A stretch of 64,000 nucleotides of DNA from Ovis canadensis (GCF_042477335.2 NC_091245.1:229399501-229463500), one strand, 5' to 3'; shown: positions 22,000 to 34,449, counted from the first letter of the stretch. Notes: generated from the sequence alone by a model not told the origin. Translations and numbers: made by a program.

Positions 22000-23244
22000 G
22001 TTCAGTTCAGTTCAGTCGCTCAGTTGTGTCCAACTCTTTGTAACCCCATGGCCTGCAGCACTCCTGGCTTCCCTGTCCATCACCGACTCCTGGAGCTTGC
22101 TCAAACTCATGTCTATCAAGTCGGTGATGCCATCTAATGATCTCATTCTCTGTCGTCCCCTTCTCCTCCTGTCTTCAATCTTTCCCAGCATCAGGTTCTT
22201 TTCCAATTAGCTAGTTCTTCTCATCAGATGGCCAAAAGTATTGGAGCTTCAGCTTTAGCATCAGTCCTTCCAATGAATATTCAGGACTGATTTCCTTGAG
22301 GATTGACTGGTTTGATCTCTTTGCAGCCTGAGGGACTCTCAAGAGTCTTCTCCAACACCATGGTTCAAAAGCATCAATTCTTGAGCCCTCAGCTTTCCTT
22401 ATGGTGCAACTCTCACATCTGTACATGGCTACTGGAAAAACCATAGCTTTGACCAGACAGACATTTGTTGGCAAAGTAATGTCTCTGCTTTTTAATATGC
22501 TATCTAGCTTGGTCATAGCTTTTCTTCCAAGGTACAAGTGTCTTTTTTAATTTCATGGCTGCAGTCACCATCTGCAGTGATTTTGGAGCCCCCAAAAATA
22601 AAGTCTCTCACTGTTTCCATTTTTTCCCTATTTGCCATGAAGTGATGGGACTGGATGCCATGATCTTGAATGTTGAGTTTTAAGCCAACTTTTTCACTCT
22701 CCTCTTTCACTTTCATCAAGAAGCTCTTCAGTTCTTCACTTTCTGCCATAAGCTTGGTGTCATCTGCATATCTGAGGTTACTGATATTTCTCCTGGCAAT
22801 CTTGATTCCAGCTTGTGCTTCATTCAGCCTGGCATTTCATGTGATGTACTCTGCATGTAAGTTAAATGGTGACAATATACAGCCTTGATATACTCCTTTC
22901 CCAATTTGGAACCAGTCTGTTGTTCCATGTCTGATTCTAACTGTTGCTTCTTAACCTACATACAGATTTCTCAGGAGGCAGGTAAGGTGTCTGTTATTCC
23001 CATCTCTTTCAGCATTTTCCACAGTTTATTGTGATCCACACTGTCAAAGGCTTTGGCATAGTTAATAAAGCAGAAGTAGTTGTTTTTCTGGCACTCTCTT
23101 GTTTTTTCAATGACCCAATGGATGTTGGCAATTTGATCTCTGTTTCTTCTGCCTTTTCTAAATTCAGCTTGAACATCTGGAAGTTCATGGCTCATGTCAA
23201 GAGATACCTGGAGTAACAGGCAAAGGAGAAAAGGAAAGATATAC
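22000..23244 (-). mobile_element. BovB LINE, 5' truncated, with short inverted 5' tip
   Basis: The 3' end is at the left (cagttcagttcagttcagtc), with RT coding remnants in minus-strand frames: FRKGRRNRDQIANIHWVIEK at 23195-22971 and NIQDHGIQSHHFMANREKME at 22749-22513. The 12-bp duplication ccaagtccatca lies at 21988-21999 and 23245-23256. The last ~25 bp (23220-23244, gcaaaggagaaaaggaaaga...) are BovB sense sequence in the opposite orientation. Confidence 0.9.
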
Positions 23245-23316
23245 CCAAGTCCATCATGCTACTGCAAATGGCAAAATGTTCTCTTTTATGGTTGAATAGT
23301 ATTCCATAGTCATAGA

Positions 23317-23361
23317 ATATATGATAATATATATATATATCAAATATATATTATCATATAT
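23317..23361. repeat. AT-rich perfect inverted repeat
   Basis: The 18-bp arm atatatgataatatatat (23317-23334) has its perfect complement at 23344-23361, with a 9-bp loop. A (TA)n run follows to about 23373. It lies within the old L1. Confidence 0.9.
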
Positions 23362-23589
23362 ATATATATATATACAACATCTTTTTTATCCAGTCATCTG
23401 TTGATGGACACTCAGATTGCTTCCATATCTTGGTGATTGTAAATAATGCTGCTATGAACTGGGATACATGTATTTTTTTGAATTAGTGTTTTTGTTTTTG
23501 TCAGATATATACCCAGGATTGGAATTGCTGGATCATATCATAGTTCTATATTTAGTTTTTTGAGTAGCTATGGACTCATAGATTCTTTT

Positions 23590-24498
23590 TTAACTCGAGA
23601 TAGTATAACTATTACCATCACTATTTTTTTTGATGGTATACTTATCAAAAACTTGGCCAGCGGGAACAATTCGAAGCTAGCTACTATATCCTTTGACATG
23701 TCCCCATTAAATAATGAAAACTTTCCCAATTTTATGCACAAGATTCTCCAGTTCACTGTGCACTTTTCGTGTTTCAAACTGTGCACTTTCCATATTCAGC
23801 CATTTCTCCAAGGAACCTGAGTTCCTTCCAGTGGAGGACAATATTTAGAAATCAGCATCCACATGCTAGGTATACCATTGTTGTCAGAATATTACCACTC
23901 CTAGGCTTTTTCAGGAGACTAGAAAATAAAAATTTCAGAGCTAGAAAATATTAAACCATGAGTTAATACCAATACCTCCAATGTAAATCAAATGAAATTT
24001 TAAAAATGATTGTTCCATAACCTTTTCCTATTCCAGTTGGTGTCTCCTTTCTCCCACAGTGAGAAAGAACCTGGTTTCCAACAATTTCTTCTAATCTATA
24101 ATACATACAAAATACCTTTAGAATTTCTTCACTGATATCAATATTTTTAAAAAATAGAAAAGATCAGCATTTCTTTGCAATTCATTTGGTACTTAGAATA
24201 CATTTTATTAAGGGAGTACTATGCTCAAGTCAGTTGAATTAATTATTTTTTGAGTGCCCATGGTATCAGTTTGATAGTTTCATTAGGTAGGTTAATTTGT
24301 GGCTCCTTGTTTCCAATATTAGAGTTTGCTTTTTAAATTTTTGTTCACTTAATATGCAAAAATGTACATGGTTCAAAAGTAAGAACTACAAACAGATAAG
24401 CTCAGAGAAGTTCCATTTCATTTTCAACATTTTTGTTAGTTCCTACTTTATCCTTTTCACATAATTTTTTACACAATAAGCAAATATATATGTAGTTT
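23590..24498. other. Unique AT-rich DNA, no gene recognised
   Basis: Open frames at 23560-23820 and 23568-23786 overlap on opposite strands without family resemblance. Confidence 0.4.
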
Positions 24499-24722
24499 AG
24501 GGCTTCCCAGGTGGCACTAGTGGTAAAGAATCTGCCTGCCAGTGTAGGAGACGTAAGAGATGCAGATTCAATCCCTGGGTCAGGAAGATCCTCTGGAGGA
24601 GGAAATGGTAACCCGCTCCAGTATTCTTGCCTGGGAAATCCCACAACAAAGGAGGCTGGCTGGCTCTAGTACATGGGTTGCAAAGAGCTGGACACGACTG
24701 AGCACACACGCAGAACAGGATG
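24499..24722 (+). mobile_element. Bov-tA SINE (Bov-tA3-like head)
   Basis: The head reads gggcttcccaggtggcacta gtgg, the 'cactagtggtaaag' variant. The body is typical. An imperfect duplication atatgtagt(c)tta flanks it (about 24487 and 24726). Confidence 0.88.
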
Positions 24723-24828
24723 TAGATATGTAGTCTTATTTCCTTCCTTTTAATGCAACAATGTTTTATTATCACAATATTCCTTGAAAACACTCCAGAT
24801 CAGTACTTAGAGATTTCTGCTGCATCAG

Positions 24829-25292
24829 TTCAGTTCAGTCGCTCAGTCATGTCCGACTCTTTGTAACCCCATGAATCACAGCATGCCAGGCCTCCCTGTC
24901 CATCACCAACTCCCGGAGTTCACTCAGACTCATGTCCATCGAGTCAGTGATGCCATCCAGCCATCTCATCCTCTGTCGTCCCCTTCTCCTCCTGCCCCCA
25001 ATCCCTCCCAGCATCAAAGTCTTTTCCAATGAGTCAACTCTTCACATGAGGTGGCCAAAGTACTGGAGTTTCAGCTTTAGCATCATTCCTTCCAAAGAAA
25101 TCCCAGGGCTGATCTCCTCCAGAGTGGACTGGTTGGATATCCTTGCAGTCCAAGGAACTCTCAAGAGTCTTCTCCAACACCACAGTTCAAAAGCATCAAT
25201 TCTTCGGCGCTCAGCCTTCTTCACAGTCCACCTCTCACATCCATACATGACCACTGGAAAAACCATAGCCTTGACTAGATGGACCTTAGTAG
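24829..25292 (-). mobile_element. BovB LINE 3' fragment
   Basis: From the 3' end 'cagttcagttcagtcgctc' to 'gactagatggaccttag', about 460 bp, 5' truncated. A 74-codon minus frame (25266-25042) is the RT C-terminal remnant. Confidence 0.93.
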
Positions 25293-25299
25293 TAGTCCA

Positions 25300-26120
25300 C
25301 TATTTGAATGTATCATCCTTTATTCAACTAGTTTTATATAGATGGGCATGTAGGGCATGTATTTCTTCTATGAAAACTAATTTGTTTAAGCTTCATCCTT
25401 ATTAGGGAAAATTCTGGAAATTTTAATTTTTCTGTGGAATTAGTTATTTCAACCAGGTTTTCAAGTGCATGTGCTTGAAGTTGTATAAAGTAGTCTCTTA
25501 AATGTTTAACATTTTCTTCTGTTTCAGAGCTTGTATCTTGTCATTTCTTGTTTTGTATATTTTCTCCCTTTTATCATGATTGGATTTTTTTCACAGAAAT
25601 ACTTATGTTATTTTCCCCAAAGGTTTATTTATAAATTCGTTTATTTTTCCTAGTCTAATAATTAATTTCTCTGCTTTTTATTCTTTATTATTTTCTTCTC
25701 CTTGCTTTTTTGCTTTTTCTCCCTGCTTCCTTTGTTTTATTTTACTATTCTCTATCCAGGTTTGGACTTGAAATTTTAGTTTATTCATTTACATTCTTCC
25801 ATTTTTACTGATGGATTTTAGGCTATTGATTTCCCTCCTATTGCTGCTTTCATTGTTCCTCTATCCCCTATATTCCTAATTAAGTCTATAAAATTGACTT
25901 AGATCTAGAAGCATGATTAGATTTTTATCCAAGAATACTTTGCTGATGGTGTTATGTGCTTCACATTACATTTTACCATGAGGCCCACATTACCAGCTTT
26001 TCCAGTTTTATTGCTGCTAAAGGTGATCATCAGGTTTTAGTGATGTTAGCCACTTTTCTCCATTTTAAAGTTCCCTATCAACATTTTACCTAATATTTTT
26101 GGTAGCCTTAGGTGCTAGCT
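25300..26120 (-). mobile_element. Ancient L1 (L1M-like) fragment
   Basis: T-rich antisense L1 texture with 'gcttgtatcttgtcatttcttg' and 'ttaattaagtctataaaattg'-like words. The diverged assignment is tentative. Confidence 0.4.
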
Positions 26121-26124
26121 TCCT

Positions 26125-26320
26125 TCTGCTGCTAAGTTGCTTCAGTCATACCTGACTCTTCGTGACCTTCTGTCCATGAGATTCTCCAGGCAAGCATACT
26201 GGAGTGGGTTGCCATGCCTTTGTCCAGGGGATCTTCCCCATCCAGGGATCGAAGCCATGTCTCTTACATCTCCTGCATCGGTAAGCAAGTTCTTTATGAT
26301 TAGCACCACTTGAGAAGCTC
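26125..26320 (-). mobile_element. Bov-tA SINE
   Basis: Tail words gctgctaagttgcttcagtc at the left and 'attctccaggcaagcatact' in the body. The head at the right is degraded (gagcttctcaagtggtgcta on minus). Confidence 0.85.
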
Positions 26321-26533
26321 CTCTTTATTTCATTAGAGGCTGCAAAACGGTGGTAGGCTATTCTACCATTGCTTCTATATTCATTAGCTGAAATTCATGT
26401 ACAAAAAATGACTTTTCCTCATTAATTATTACGTTTATATAAGAAAGGTAGGATCCTTGATGTTTTTTCCTTATTCATCAATGTTTAGAATAGTGACTTA
26501 GTAACCTAGTAGCCTCCAATGGTAACCAGTGTG

Positions 26534-26973
26534 TGTGTCTGTTTTATTGGAGTATAGTTGATTTACAATGTTGTATTTTAGGTGTGCAGCAAAGTGAATC
26601 AGTTATACAGATATCCACTCTTTTTTTTTTTTAAGGTTCTTTTTCCATATAGGCCACTACAGAGTATTGAGTAGAGTTCCCTGTGCTATATACAGGGAAA
26701 GCAGATAACTATATATGTTAATTATGTATTTTATATATAGTAATATGTACATATCAATCCCAATCTCCCAATTTATCCCTCCTCCCTTATCCCCTGGTAA
26801 CCATATGTTTGTTTTCTACATCCATAACTGTACTTCTGTTTTGTAAATAGGTTCATTTGTACCTTTTTTTAGATTCCACATATTAGTGGTATCATATTTG
26901 TCTTTCTGTGTCTGACTTACTTCACTCAGTATGACAATCTCTAGGCGCATTCATGCTGCTACAAATGGCACTA
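26534..26973 (-). mobile_element. 5'-truncated L1
   Basis: Antisense L1 3' UTR from 'ttttattggagtatagttga' to 'catgctgctacaaatggc'. The 13-bp perfect duplication ggtaaccagtgtg lies at 26521-26533 and 26974-26986. Confidence 0.9.
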
Positions 26974-26989
26974 GGTAACCAGTGTGATT

Positions 26990-27377
26990 TTGTTTTTTAA
27001 CTTTTGTAATGGGAAATACATTTAAAACTTTTCTTTAGTTTATTTGTATTCAAAAAGAAGCCATAAGGAAGTAGAGGTTTAAATTAAGTAAGTAAGAAGA
27101 GTTTAACCACAAAAATTGCTTCCTTAGGGAGGTGAAGGACTATGGTAATTAAAATAACTAGTGGGTTTTTAAAGCATTATCATGAACTCAGATTTATTTA
27201 TATTTGACATTTCGATCCACTGCAGTCATTATCTTGTTTTCACTCAACTTTTAAAGTTTTACACTTGTACTCTTTTACTGTGCAAATCTCAGTTTCTAAT
27301 AGCATTAACACAAGTATTTACTTGAGTTCCTTTTTTTTCTTACATCATGTCACTGTTAGTGTTACAATAGGAACATG
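26990..27377. other. Unique DNA
   Basis: No recognisable element before a 26-bp SINE-head fragment at 27378-27403 (see findings). Confidence 0.4.
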
Positions 27378-27525
27378 GTACCACTGGACCACCAGGGAAG
27401 TCCTACATGTTAAATAAGGGATTATTTTCTTTATGAAGCTATGGCCAAAATTGATATATTGTTAGGTTCATTTGCTTCCAATTTGTCAGGGATTTTTTCC
27501 CCCCTGTCTTTGAATTATATAAACA

Positions 27526-27695
27526 GCTGGTAAAGAATCTGCCTGCAATGCGGGAGACCTGGGTTCAATCCCTGGGTTGGGAAGATCCCCTGGAGAAGGG
27601 AAAGGCTACTCACTCCAGTATTCTGGCCTGGAGAATTCCATGGACATGGGGTCTCAAAGAGGCCAACAGGACTGAGTAATTTTCATTTTCACTTT
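27526..27695 (+). mobile_element. Bov-tA SINE, head-truncated
   Basis: It begins inside the tRNA-like head (ctggtaaagaatctgcctgc) and continues through 'ctggcctggagaattccatg', the Bov-tA1/2-type body, to (ttcatttt)-like tail sequence. Confidence 0.88.
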
Positions 27696-27789
27696 ATATG
27701 GTTCCCAAGCAACAAAATGCACCCATAGAACTTTTTCTGCTCTCCTTGCCCCTTCATCCTGTACCCTCTTTCACAATCTAGGAAACCAT

Positions 27790-28440
27790 TTTTATTAGTT
27801 TTTGACATATACTCATTGTTATTTCTTGAAAAATATAACAAATATGTTTCTTTTCCACCATTTCTCACACAAAAGGTAGCATAAGATAAACACTGTCTAA
27901 GTGAAAGTATTGGTGAAATACTGTCTAAGCAAAGCAATTTGCTTTAATTTACTCAACAATCACCTAGTCATAGTTCTATACCAGTACATGCAGGTCTTCC
28001 TCATTCCTTTTTATGGTTGTATGGTTCTTCACTATTTGGATGCCCCAGAGTTTACTAAACCACTTCCCTATCTCTGAACATTTGGATTGTTTCTAGTTCT
28101 TAGGGTTTTTTTTTTCCTACTATAGCAAATAATGCCACCATAATTAGCTCTATGCCTACTCCAACAATTTATAACAATTTTATATTTTTGCAAGGATATC
28201 TACAGGAGATATTCCTAAAGGTGAGTGAATGTTGGGTCAAAGGGTAAGTGCTCATGTTATTTTTCAAGACATTGCCAAACTTGCCACCAGAGGGGTTATA
28301 CTATGTTGTTGTTGTTGTTGTTTGCCCTGCCACTAGCAATAAGAAGGCCTGTTTCCTCACAGCTTCATAGGATCAAACTCAGACTTCTGTCAATCTAATG
28401 GGTGAGAAATTGCATCTCAGTGTTGTTTTCATTAGCATTT
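27790..28440 (-). mobile_element. Ancient L1 (L1ME-like)
   Basis: Antisense signature words: 'aacatttggattgtttctag', 'gttgggtcaaagggtaagtg', 'acattgccaaacttgccacc', 'tctaatgggtgagaaattgc'. A (TTG)n stretch lies at about 28305-28322. Confidence 0.65.
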
Positions 28441-28449
28441 CTTTCTTTT

Positions 28450-29030
28450 TTTTAAACTTATTTTTTGCTTTTTAAAACATTTTTCATTGTGGCAAAATAT
28501 ACATGTTTTATCTTTTTAACCACTTTTAAGTGTACAGTTCAGTGGCATTAAGTATATTCACACTACTGTGCAATCATCGCCACTGTCCATCTATAGAACT
28601 TTCATAAAGCTGAAGCTCTATACTTATTAAATAATAACTCCTCACTCCTTTCTCTCATCCCTGGTAACCTCTGTTCTACCTTTTGTCTCTTCGTATCTGA
28701 GTATTTTAGACACGTATTCCACGTAAGTGGAATCTTAAAGTATCAGTACATCCGTGTCTAGTCTATTTCACTTAACAGTATATCCTCAAGGCTCCGCCAT
28801 GCTGCAGCATGTATTAGAACTTCATTCCTTTCTATGGTTGAATCATATTCCATAGTACGCATATACCTCACTTTGCTTATTTATGCATCCACTGATAGAC
28901 ACTGGGGTTGTTTCCATCTTTCATCTATTGTGAATAACACTGCTATGAACATTAGGTAACTGATATCAGTTCAAATCCTTGCTTTCAATTATTTTGTATA
29001 TATACCTAGTAGAATTGTTAGTAATATACA
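28450..29030 (-). mobile_element. Ancient L1 3' end (L1MA/MB-like)
   Basis: Antisense words 'aagtgtacagttcagtggca', 'ctgtgcaatcatcgccactg', 'catgctgcagcatgtattag' and 'cactgggg ttgtttcc' are in the canonical order of the mammalian L1M 3' UTR. Confidence 0.75.
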
Positions 29031-29559
29031 TGCATCTATATACTGATGTTTGCAATTTATTTTGAAATGCACCAAAAATTAATATGGATTGACAGATGGA
29101 TAGAGAGAAATTATATAAGTGATAAAGCAAGTATAGTAAAGCACTGATGGCAGAATCTAGGTGGTACATGTTCTCCACAAAAGTTTTTCAGATTTGCTAT
29201 ACATTTGAAAATGTTTAAAACTGTGCTCACCTCACCAGCACATATACAAATTGAAAATACCTTTGGGGAAAATATTTGCTCTTTAATGATAGACATTACA
29301 AATATTTTCTCCAAGTTGTCAGGAGTTTTCACTTGCTCATAGTTTTTTCCTCATGAAAAGTGTTTTTTTAAACTTATATATAAATGCATTTATGTATCTT
29401 TTATTGGTTCTTAATTTTGAATCATATTTTATGGAGTTTTGTCTTTCTTATGTCATATAGCAATTCATTCATGCCTTCTAATACTACCTGCATTATTTTC
29501 TTTGTGTGCATTTAAGTCATTTATTTTTAAGAAATAAATCACTGAAGGTTCAGTGAACT

Positions 29560-30555
29560 GCCCTGTCACCCTAGTCTCTGACCCCTTACCCCTCATTAGA
29601 GGTAATCAGTCCTGTGTTTGGTTTTGCATGTTTTATTATATATGATATATATTTATAATACACATATATATTTACAAACAATTATAACTACGATTTTCAC
29701 ATTTGTAAAACATATCCATAAAAAGCACCTTTCTGGAACTTCCTTTCTCTGATCAACATTATATATTTTAAATTTATCCAAACTGAGAAAAATAGCTCTA
29801 ATTCATTCATTTTAATTTATTACATGAAATTCTTCCTAAAGCATGCTACATTTATTTATCATTCCTCCCATTTGTGCATATTAGTTTGCTTCAAATGCCT
29901 TTCAGTTAAAAGAAAGCTACCATAAACATTGTTGTACACACCTTCTCATGCACACATGCAAGTTTCTCCAGGCAGGACACTTAAGAGTAGAACCACTGGA
30001 TTACGGGATACGCACATTTTCAGTTTTACTAGAGAAGTGATTTATATAATCATCAGCAGTGATTACATCCTGACAACTTGATATTATTGAACTTTCAAAT
30101 TTCTGACAATAAGTAGGTATGAAATTGTATCTCATTGTGGCTTTAATTTGCATTTCCCTGGTTCCTAGGAAAATGTACATCTTTTCAGATATTTACTGGC
30201 CTTGTAGATTTCCTCTTTGGAGAAGGCAATGGCACCCCACTCCAGTACCCTTGCCTGGAAAATTCCATGGACAGAGGGGCCTGGAAGGCTGCAGTCCATG
30301 GGGTCGCTAACAGTCGGACACGACTGAGCAACTTCACTTTCACTTTTCATTTTCATGCATTGGAGAAGGAAATGGCAACCCACTCCAGTGTTCTTGCTTG
30401 GAGAATCCCAGGGACGGCGGAGCCTGGTGGGCTGCCATCTATGGGGTCACACAGAGTGGGACACGACTGAAGCGACTTAGCAGCAGCAGCAGCAGCAGAT
30501 TTCCTCTTCTGTAAATTACTTCCTCACATCCTTTGTGAATTTTTCTACAGGTCTA
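29560..30555 (-). mobile_element. Ancient L1ME-like fragment split by BOV-A2
   Basis: Words 'taaaaagcacctttctggaa', 'gtagaaccactggattacgg' and 'atctcattgtggctttaatt' appear in antisense order. The BOV-A2 at 30218-30496 divides it. Confidence 0.5.
30218..30496 (+). mobile_element. BOV-A2 SINE
   Basis: Full dimer with a (AGC)6 tail. The 12-bp perfect duplication agatttcctctt lies at 30206-30217 and 30497-30508. Confidence 0.96.
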
Positions 30556-30980
30556 AACAGGGCTATTTGCATGGGCCTGGAAACTGCGTAGTCACACAGG
30601 GCCCTGCGCTTAGAAGGGCACTGTGTTTTGTATAATGTTCTGCTGTTATTGCTTTGAAAGTCTTAATAATTTTTTCACAAACGGTCCTGTATTTCATTTT
30701 GCACTGGGCTCCACAAATTATGTAGCTGGTCTTTAGGCTGAACCATGTTTGAACTGAGGTTTAACAGATGAAAAGGGACTCATACAGATCTGTATTATTC
30801 AGTATGGTAGGGATTCATACAGAAGGGTATTATTCAATATGGTGGCTAGTTAAATTTAAAGTATGTAAAATAAAAATCCAGTTCCTCAGTGTCACTGGCT
30901 ACACTGCATGGCTCAGTAGTTACTAATGATTAGTGCCTATGTTACTGGAAAGCAGAGAGCATTTTTATCAGCACAGATAG

Positions 30981-31134
30981 TTCAACAGAGGATGAGATGG
31001 TTGATGGCATCATCAACTCAATGTTCATGAGTCTGAGTAACTCCAGGAGACAGTGAAGGACAGGGAAGCTTGGTGTGCTGCAGTCCGTGGGGTTGCAAAA
31101 AGTCCAGCATGACTGAGTGACTGAACAACCACAA
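30981..31134 (+). mobile_element. BovB 3' fragment
   Basis: Only the last ~150 bp: 'gaggatgagatggttgatgg' to 'gactgagtgactgaacaacc'. A weak duplication (atagttc) lies on both sides. Confidence 0.85.
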
Positions 31135-31149
31135 CAAATAGTTCTATTA

Positions 31150-33025
31150 GATGGCACAGTTCTAGACTCTTGCCGGAGTTAGATTTGAGAAGTACTACTA
31201 TAGAAGTTGTGAGCCTTAGGGGAGTCAGGTGGTATGGCTCTGGGGTGCAGGGAATCGGGGAGTGAAAGTGCATTCTGATGGGGAGGTGGGTACAAAGACA
31301 GGTGCATGAAAATGGACTGAGAGCAGGAACAAGAACAGCAGGAGTTTGCCAACTGAGCCAGACTAAAGAGCTTTGTAACCCTTTAGACTGTGCCCTGTGG
31401 GGAGCCACTGACCCATTTAAAGCCAGAAGTGCATGGAAAGATGTGAGTTTAAGGAAGACAGTCCTCATAGTAATGAAAAGGATTGGATGGGCAACTCAGA
31501 AGTCAGAGGAACAGACAGAAAGCTCTGACCCAAACCCAGGTGAAAAATGAGGTTTTCTGGGGAGCAAGGGACGGATCAGAAGGTCAGGTCTCAGAGAGAA
31601 AGAGAATCCACAGGGTCTTGGTGGTTGTTCTTGGGGAGTAATGAAGAGAGAAGAATTAAGGATCAAACTTGGAAGCCTGATAAATGAGGCTGCTTTAACC
31701 GAATTTGGAAGCTAGGAGAATAAACAGGTTTTATGGGAAGGTACTGAGGTTGACTTGAACACATTCAATTTGAAATATTCTAGAGTATTTGTCCACCAGT
31801 CTCCCCACCTGTCAGATGAGGTGGTGGTAGCATCATCCCACAGGACTGATGTATTAATAATCAACTGACAGAGTATATGTGAATATACTTTGTTCATGTT
31901 TAGGTTCCATAGACATGTTATCTAGCATCAGTCCTGTATGTATCTGTGGTCTGATGGAAAGAAGCAGCAGGGGAGTGCAAACTGCCTGCGTTTGCACAAA
32001 AGCAGCACCATCCATCTAGTTCAGTAAGACAGGAAACACTGAGGAAAATGCCAAAGAGAATGAAAAATGGGGACAGTCAAGTAAGAAATATCGGATAACA
32101 AATCATCAATTAGAAATACACCCCAGTTGCTTCTAAACATAATAAATTGTCAAAGCTTTCCATCAAGTGGGAGAAGACAAGTGGAGTTACAATGAGATCT
32201 TGGAGAAAACACATATTAAAAAATTCAACTGAGTAATTAGTAGCAGCATTTACTGCAGATTAGATACCCTCTCCAGAATTAGTTCTGCCTTGGAACATAC
32301 ACAGCCTATATATTATAAACTGCTCTTACTTTTTGATTTTCATCTGCAGACACATTTAAAGTTAAAATGTAATATGTCCTTAAAGGTGGTTGCTAGTTCA
32401 AATTTGTCATTAAGCATACTGCTTCCTAACACTTAATTATATGTTTGAAAAACTGTTAGGAAGCTTAACCATCTGATTAGATGGTATTCAGGTGTGAAAC
32501 GTGACTCTTTGATACATGATGTTCTTTCAGAATTTGGAGGCAGTGTAAAACTCTTAAATTAGTTTTGCTTTTGCAAGGTAAGCAAATAACCTGATGTTAA
32601 ACCTCGGTTAGGTTATTTAATTAAATTTCGTATTTATCTATTGAAGATTTGTCACAGTAAGGCAGGGTGGTGGGGTGTGGTCCTTCCTTCACGGAGCTGG
32701 TATCTCCTAGCAGAGACATCTGTAAACTGGTACAAGGGAAAATGTGTGAATGCTCACAGAATTCGAAACAGGCTGGGGTGATAAGGGCAAACAAGAGCTT
32801 AAGAGCAGTAGCTGCCATCAGAGGTTACAAATCCACAGTTTTATGACTCAGTCTGAAGTTATCTGAATAAAGCTCTGAGAGTCAATCTAATGTCAAGGTG
32901 TCAGCATCAGCCTTCCATCTCCCAAGGTGGTGGGGACGTAGAAATCTTCCACTCAGTTTAGCTAGCTGTGGCCGCAATATCCACAGCTGTTCCCGCTGGC
33001 AGGGAACCTAGTAGCCCATCCCTTC
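31150..33025. other. Unique intergenic/intronic DNA
   Basis: No gene, RNA gene or well-defined repeat could be recognised in about 1.9 kb. The short open frames on both strands have no supporting motif. Confidence 0.4.
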
Positions 33026-33029
33026 AATC

Positions 33030-33280
33030 CGGGTTGGCCTCATGGTCTCTTCTGATCTACAGAATGTGGCATGTGTGACCCTGTGTGACTTCCCAGCTAT
33101 GCCTTAACTCTGGCCACTTCCACCTTCATACTCTTGGGTGCTGCCCACAGACTGAGAATGGAGCACATGGAGGATGAGAAGCCCTGAAGATTCTCCAGAA
33201 GAATCATGGCCAGCAGTGGATGGCATCACCAACTGTCAGACACCTACTGAAGACACCTTGAACTTTCAGCTTAGCTGACT
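33030..33280 (+). mobile_element. MLT1-like (ERVL-MaLR) LTR fragment
   Basis: The series 'gggttggcctcatggtctct', 'acagaatgtggcatgtgtga', 'cttccaccttcatactcttg', 'aggatgagaagccctg' and 'ccagcagtgg...caccaactgtcagac' follows the order of MLT1 LTRs. It is old and diverged. Confidence 0.55.
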
Positions 33281-33288
33281 CTCCAGTT

Positions 33289-33688
33289 CAGGGGTTGGCA
33301 AACTATTAGTACAAACACGGCCCTCAGCCTGTTTCTGTGTGCTAAGAATAACCTTTGCTTTTTAAAGGCTTGTAAAAAAAATTAATAAATAATAGAAGAA
33401 TATGAAGTGGAAGTGAAAGTCATTCAGTTGTGTCCAACTCTTTGCAGACCCCATGGACTGTAGTCTGCCAGGCTCCTCTGTCCATGGGATTTCCCAGACA
33501 AGAATACTGGAGAGGGTTGCCACTTCTTTCTCCAGAGAATCTTCCAGACCCAGGGATCAAACTCAGGTCTCCCACATTGCGGGCAGACGTTTTACTGTTT
33601 GGGCCACCAGGGAAGGCCAATGAGACAGAAGCAAAAGCAAAAATGTGCACAATCTACCACCCTTTGCAGAAACTTTTGCTGACTCCTG
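33289..33688. mobile_element. hAT-like non-autonomous DNA transposon, split by Bov-tA
   Basis: Terminal inverted repeats: caggggttggcaaact at 33289 and its near-complement cttttgctgactcctg ending at 33688. It has no coding capacity. The Bov-tA at 33408-33619 sits inside. Confidence 0.55.
33408..33619 (-). mobile_element. Bov-tA SINE
   Basis: Typical body (tccatgggatttcccagaca) and a head at the right (minus: ggccttccctggtggcccaa). Confidence 0.9.
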
Positions 33689-33796
33689 AACATAACTAAG
33701 TGAGTAAACCCAGATAAAACCACAGAGGAGTCTAGCAACCAACCCTAAGAATTGTGAGGAATATTAAATGGATATTTTCAGTATATGGGATGCAAT

Positions 33797-34434
33797 CAGT
33801 TCAGTTCACTTGCTCAGTCGTGTCTGATTCTTTGTGACCCCATAAACCACAGCACGCCAGGTCTCCCTGTCCATCACCAACTCTCGGAGTTTATTCAAAC
33901 TTATGTCCATCGAGTCGGTGATGCCATCCAATCATCCCATCCTCCGCCATCCCCTTCTCCTCCCACCGTTAATCTTTCCCAGCATCAGGGTCTTTTCAAA
34001 TGATTCAGCTCTTCACATCAGGTGACCAAAGTATTTGAGTTTCAGCTTCAACATCAGTACTTCCAATGAACACCCAGGACTCATCTCCTTTAGGATGGAC
34101 TGGTTGGATCTCCTTGTAGTCCAAGGGACTCTCAAGAGTCTTCTCCAACACCACAGTTCAAAAGCATCAATTCTTCAGTGCTCAGCTTTCTTTATAGTCT
34201 AACTCTCACATCCATACATGACCACTGGAAAAACCATAGCCTTGACTAGACGGACATTTGTTGACAAAGTAATGTCTCTGCTTTTTATTATGCTATCTAG
34301 GTTGGTCATAACTTTCCTTCCAAGGAGTAATCGTCTTTTAATTTCATGGCTGCAGTCACCATCTGTAGTGATTTTGGAGCCCAGAAAAATAAAGTCAGCC
34401 ACTATTTCCACTGTTTCCCGTGTTTCCCCATCTA
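33797..34434 (-). mobile_element. BovB LINE 3' fragment
   Basis: The 3' end is at the left (cagttcagttcacttgctca), with an RT C-terminal remnant frame at 34483-34199. The 12-bp perfect duplication atgggatgcaat lies at 33785-33796 and 34435-34446. Confidence 0.95.
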
Positions 34435-34449
34435 ATGGGATGCAATAGA

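Larger units (their letters stand above)
21330..23572 (-). mobile_element. Older artiodactyl L1, 5' truncated, split by two insertions
   Basis: Antisense L1 3' UTR and ORF2-end words are in order: 'agttgctgtacaatgttcc', 'tagattccacatataagg', 'ccatcatgctactgcaaatg', 'tccagtcatctgttgatgga', 'ggaattgctggatcatatc'. A BOV-A2 (21441-21719) and a BovB (22000-23244) interrupt it, so those two are younger. Confidence 0.85.
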
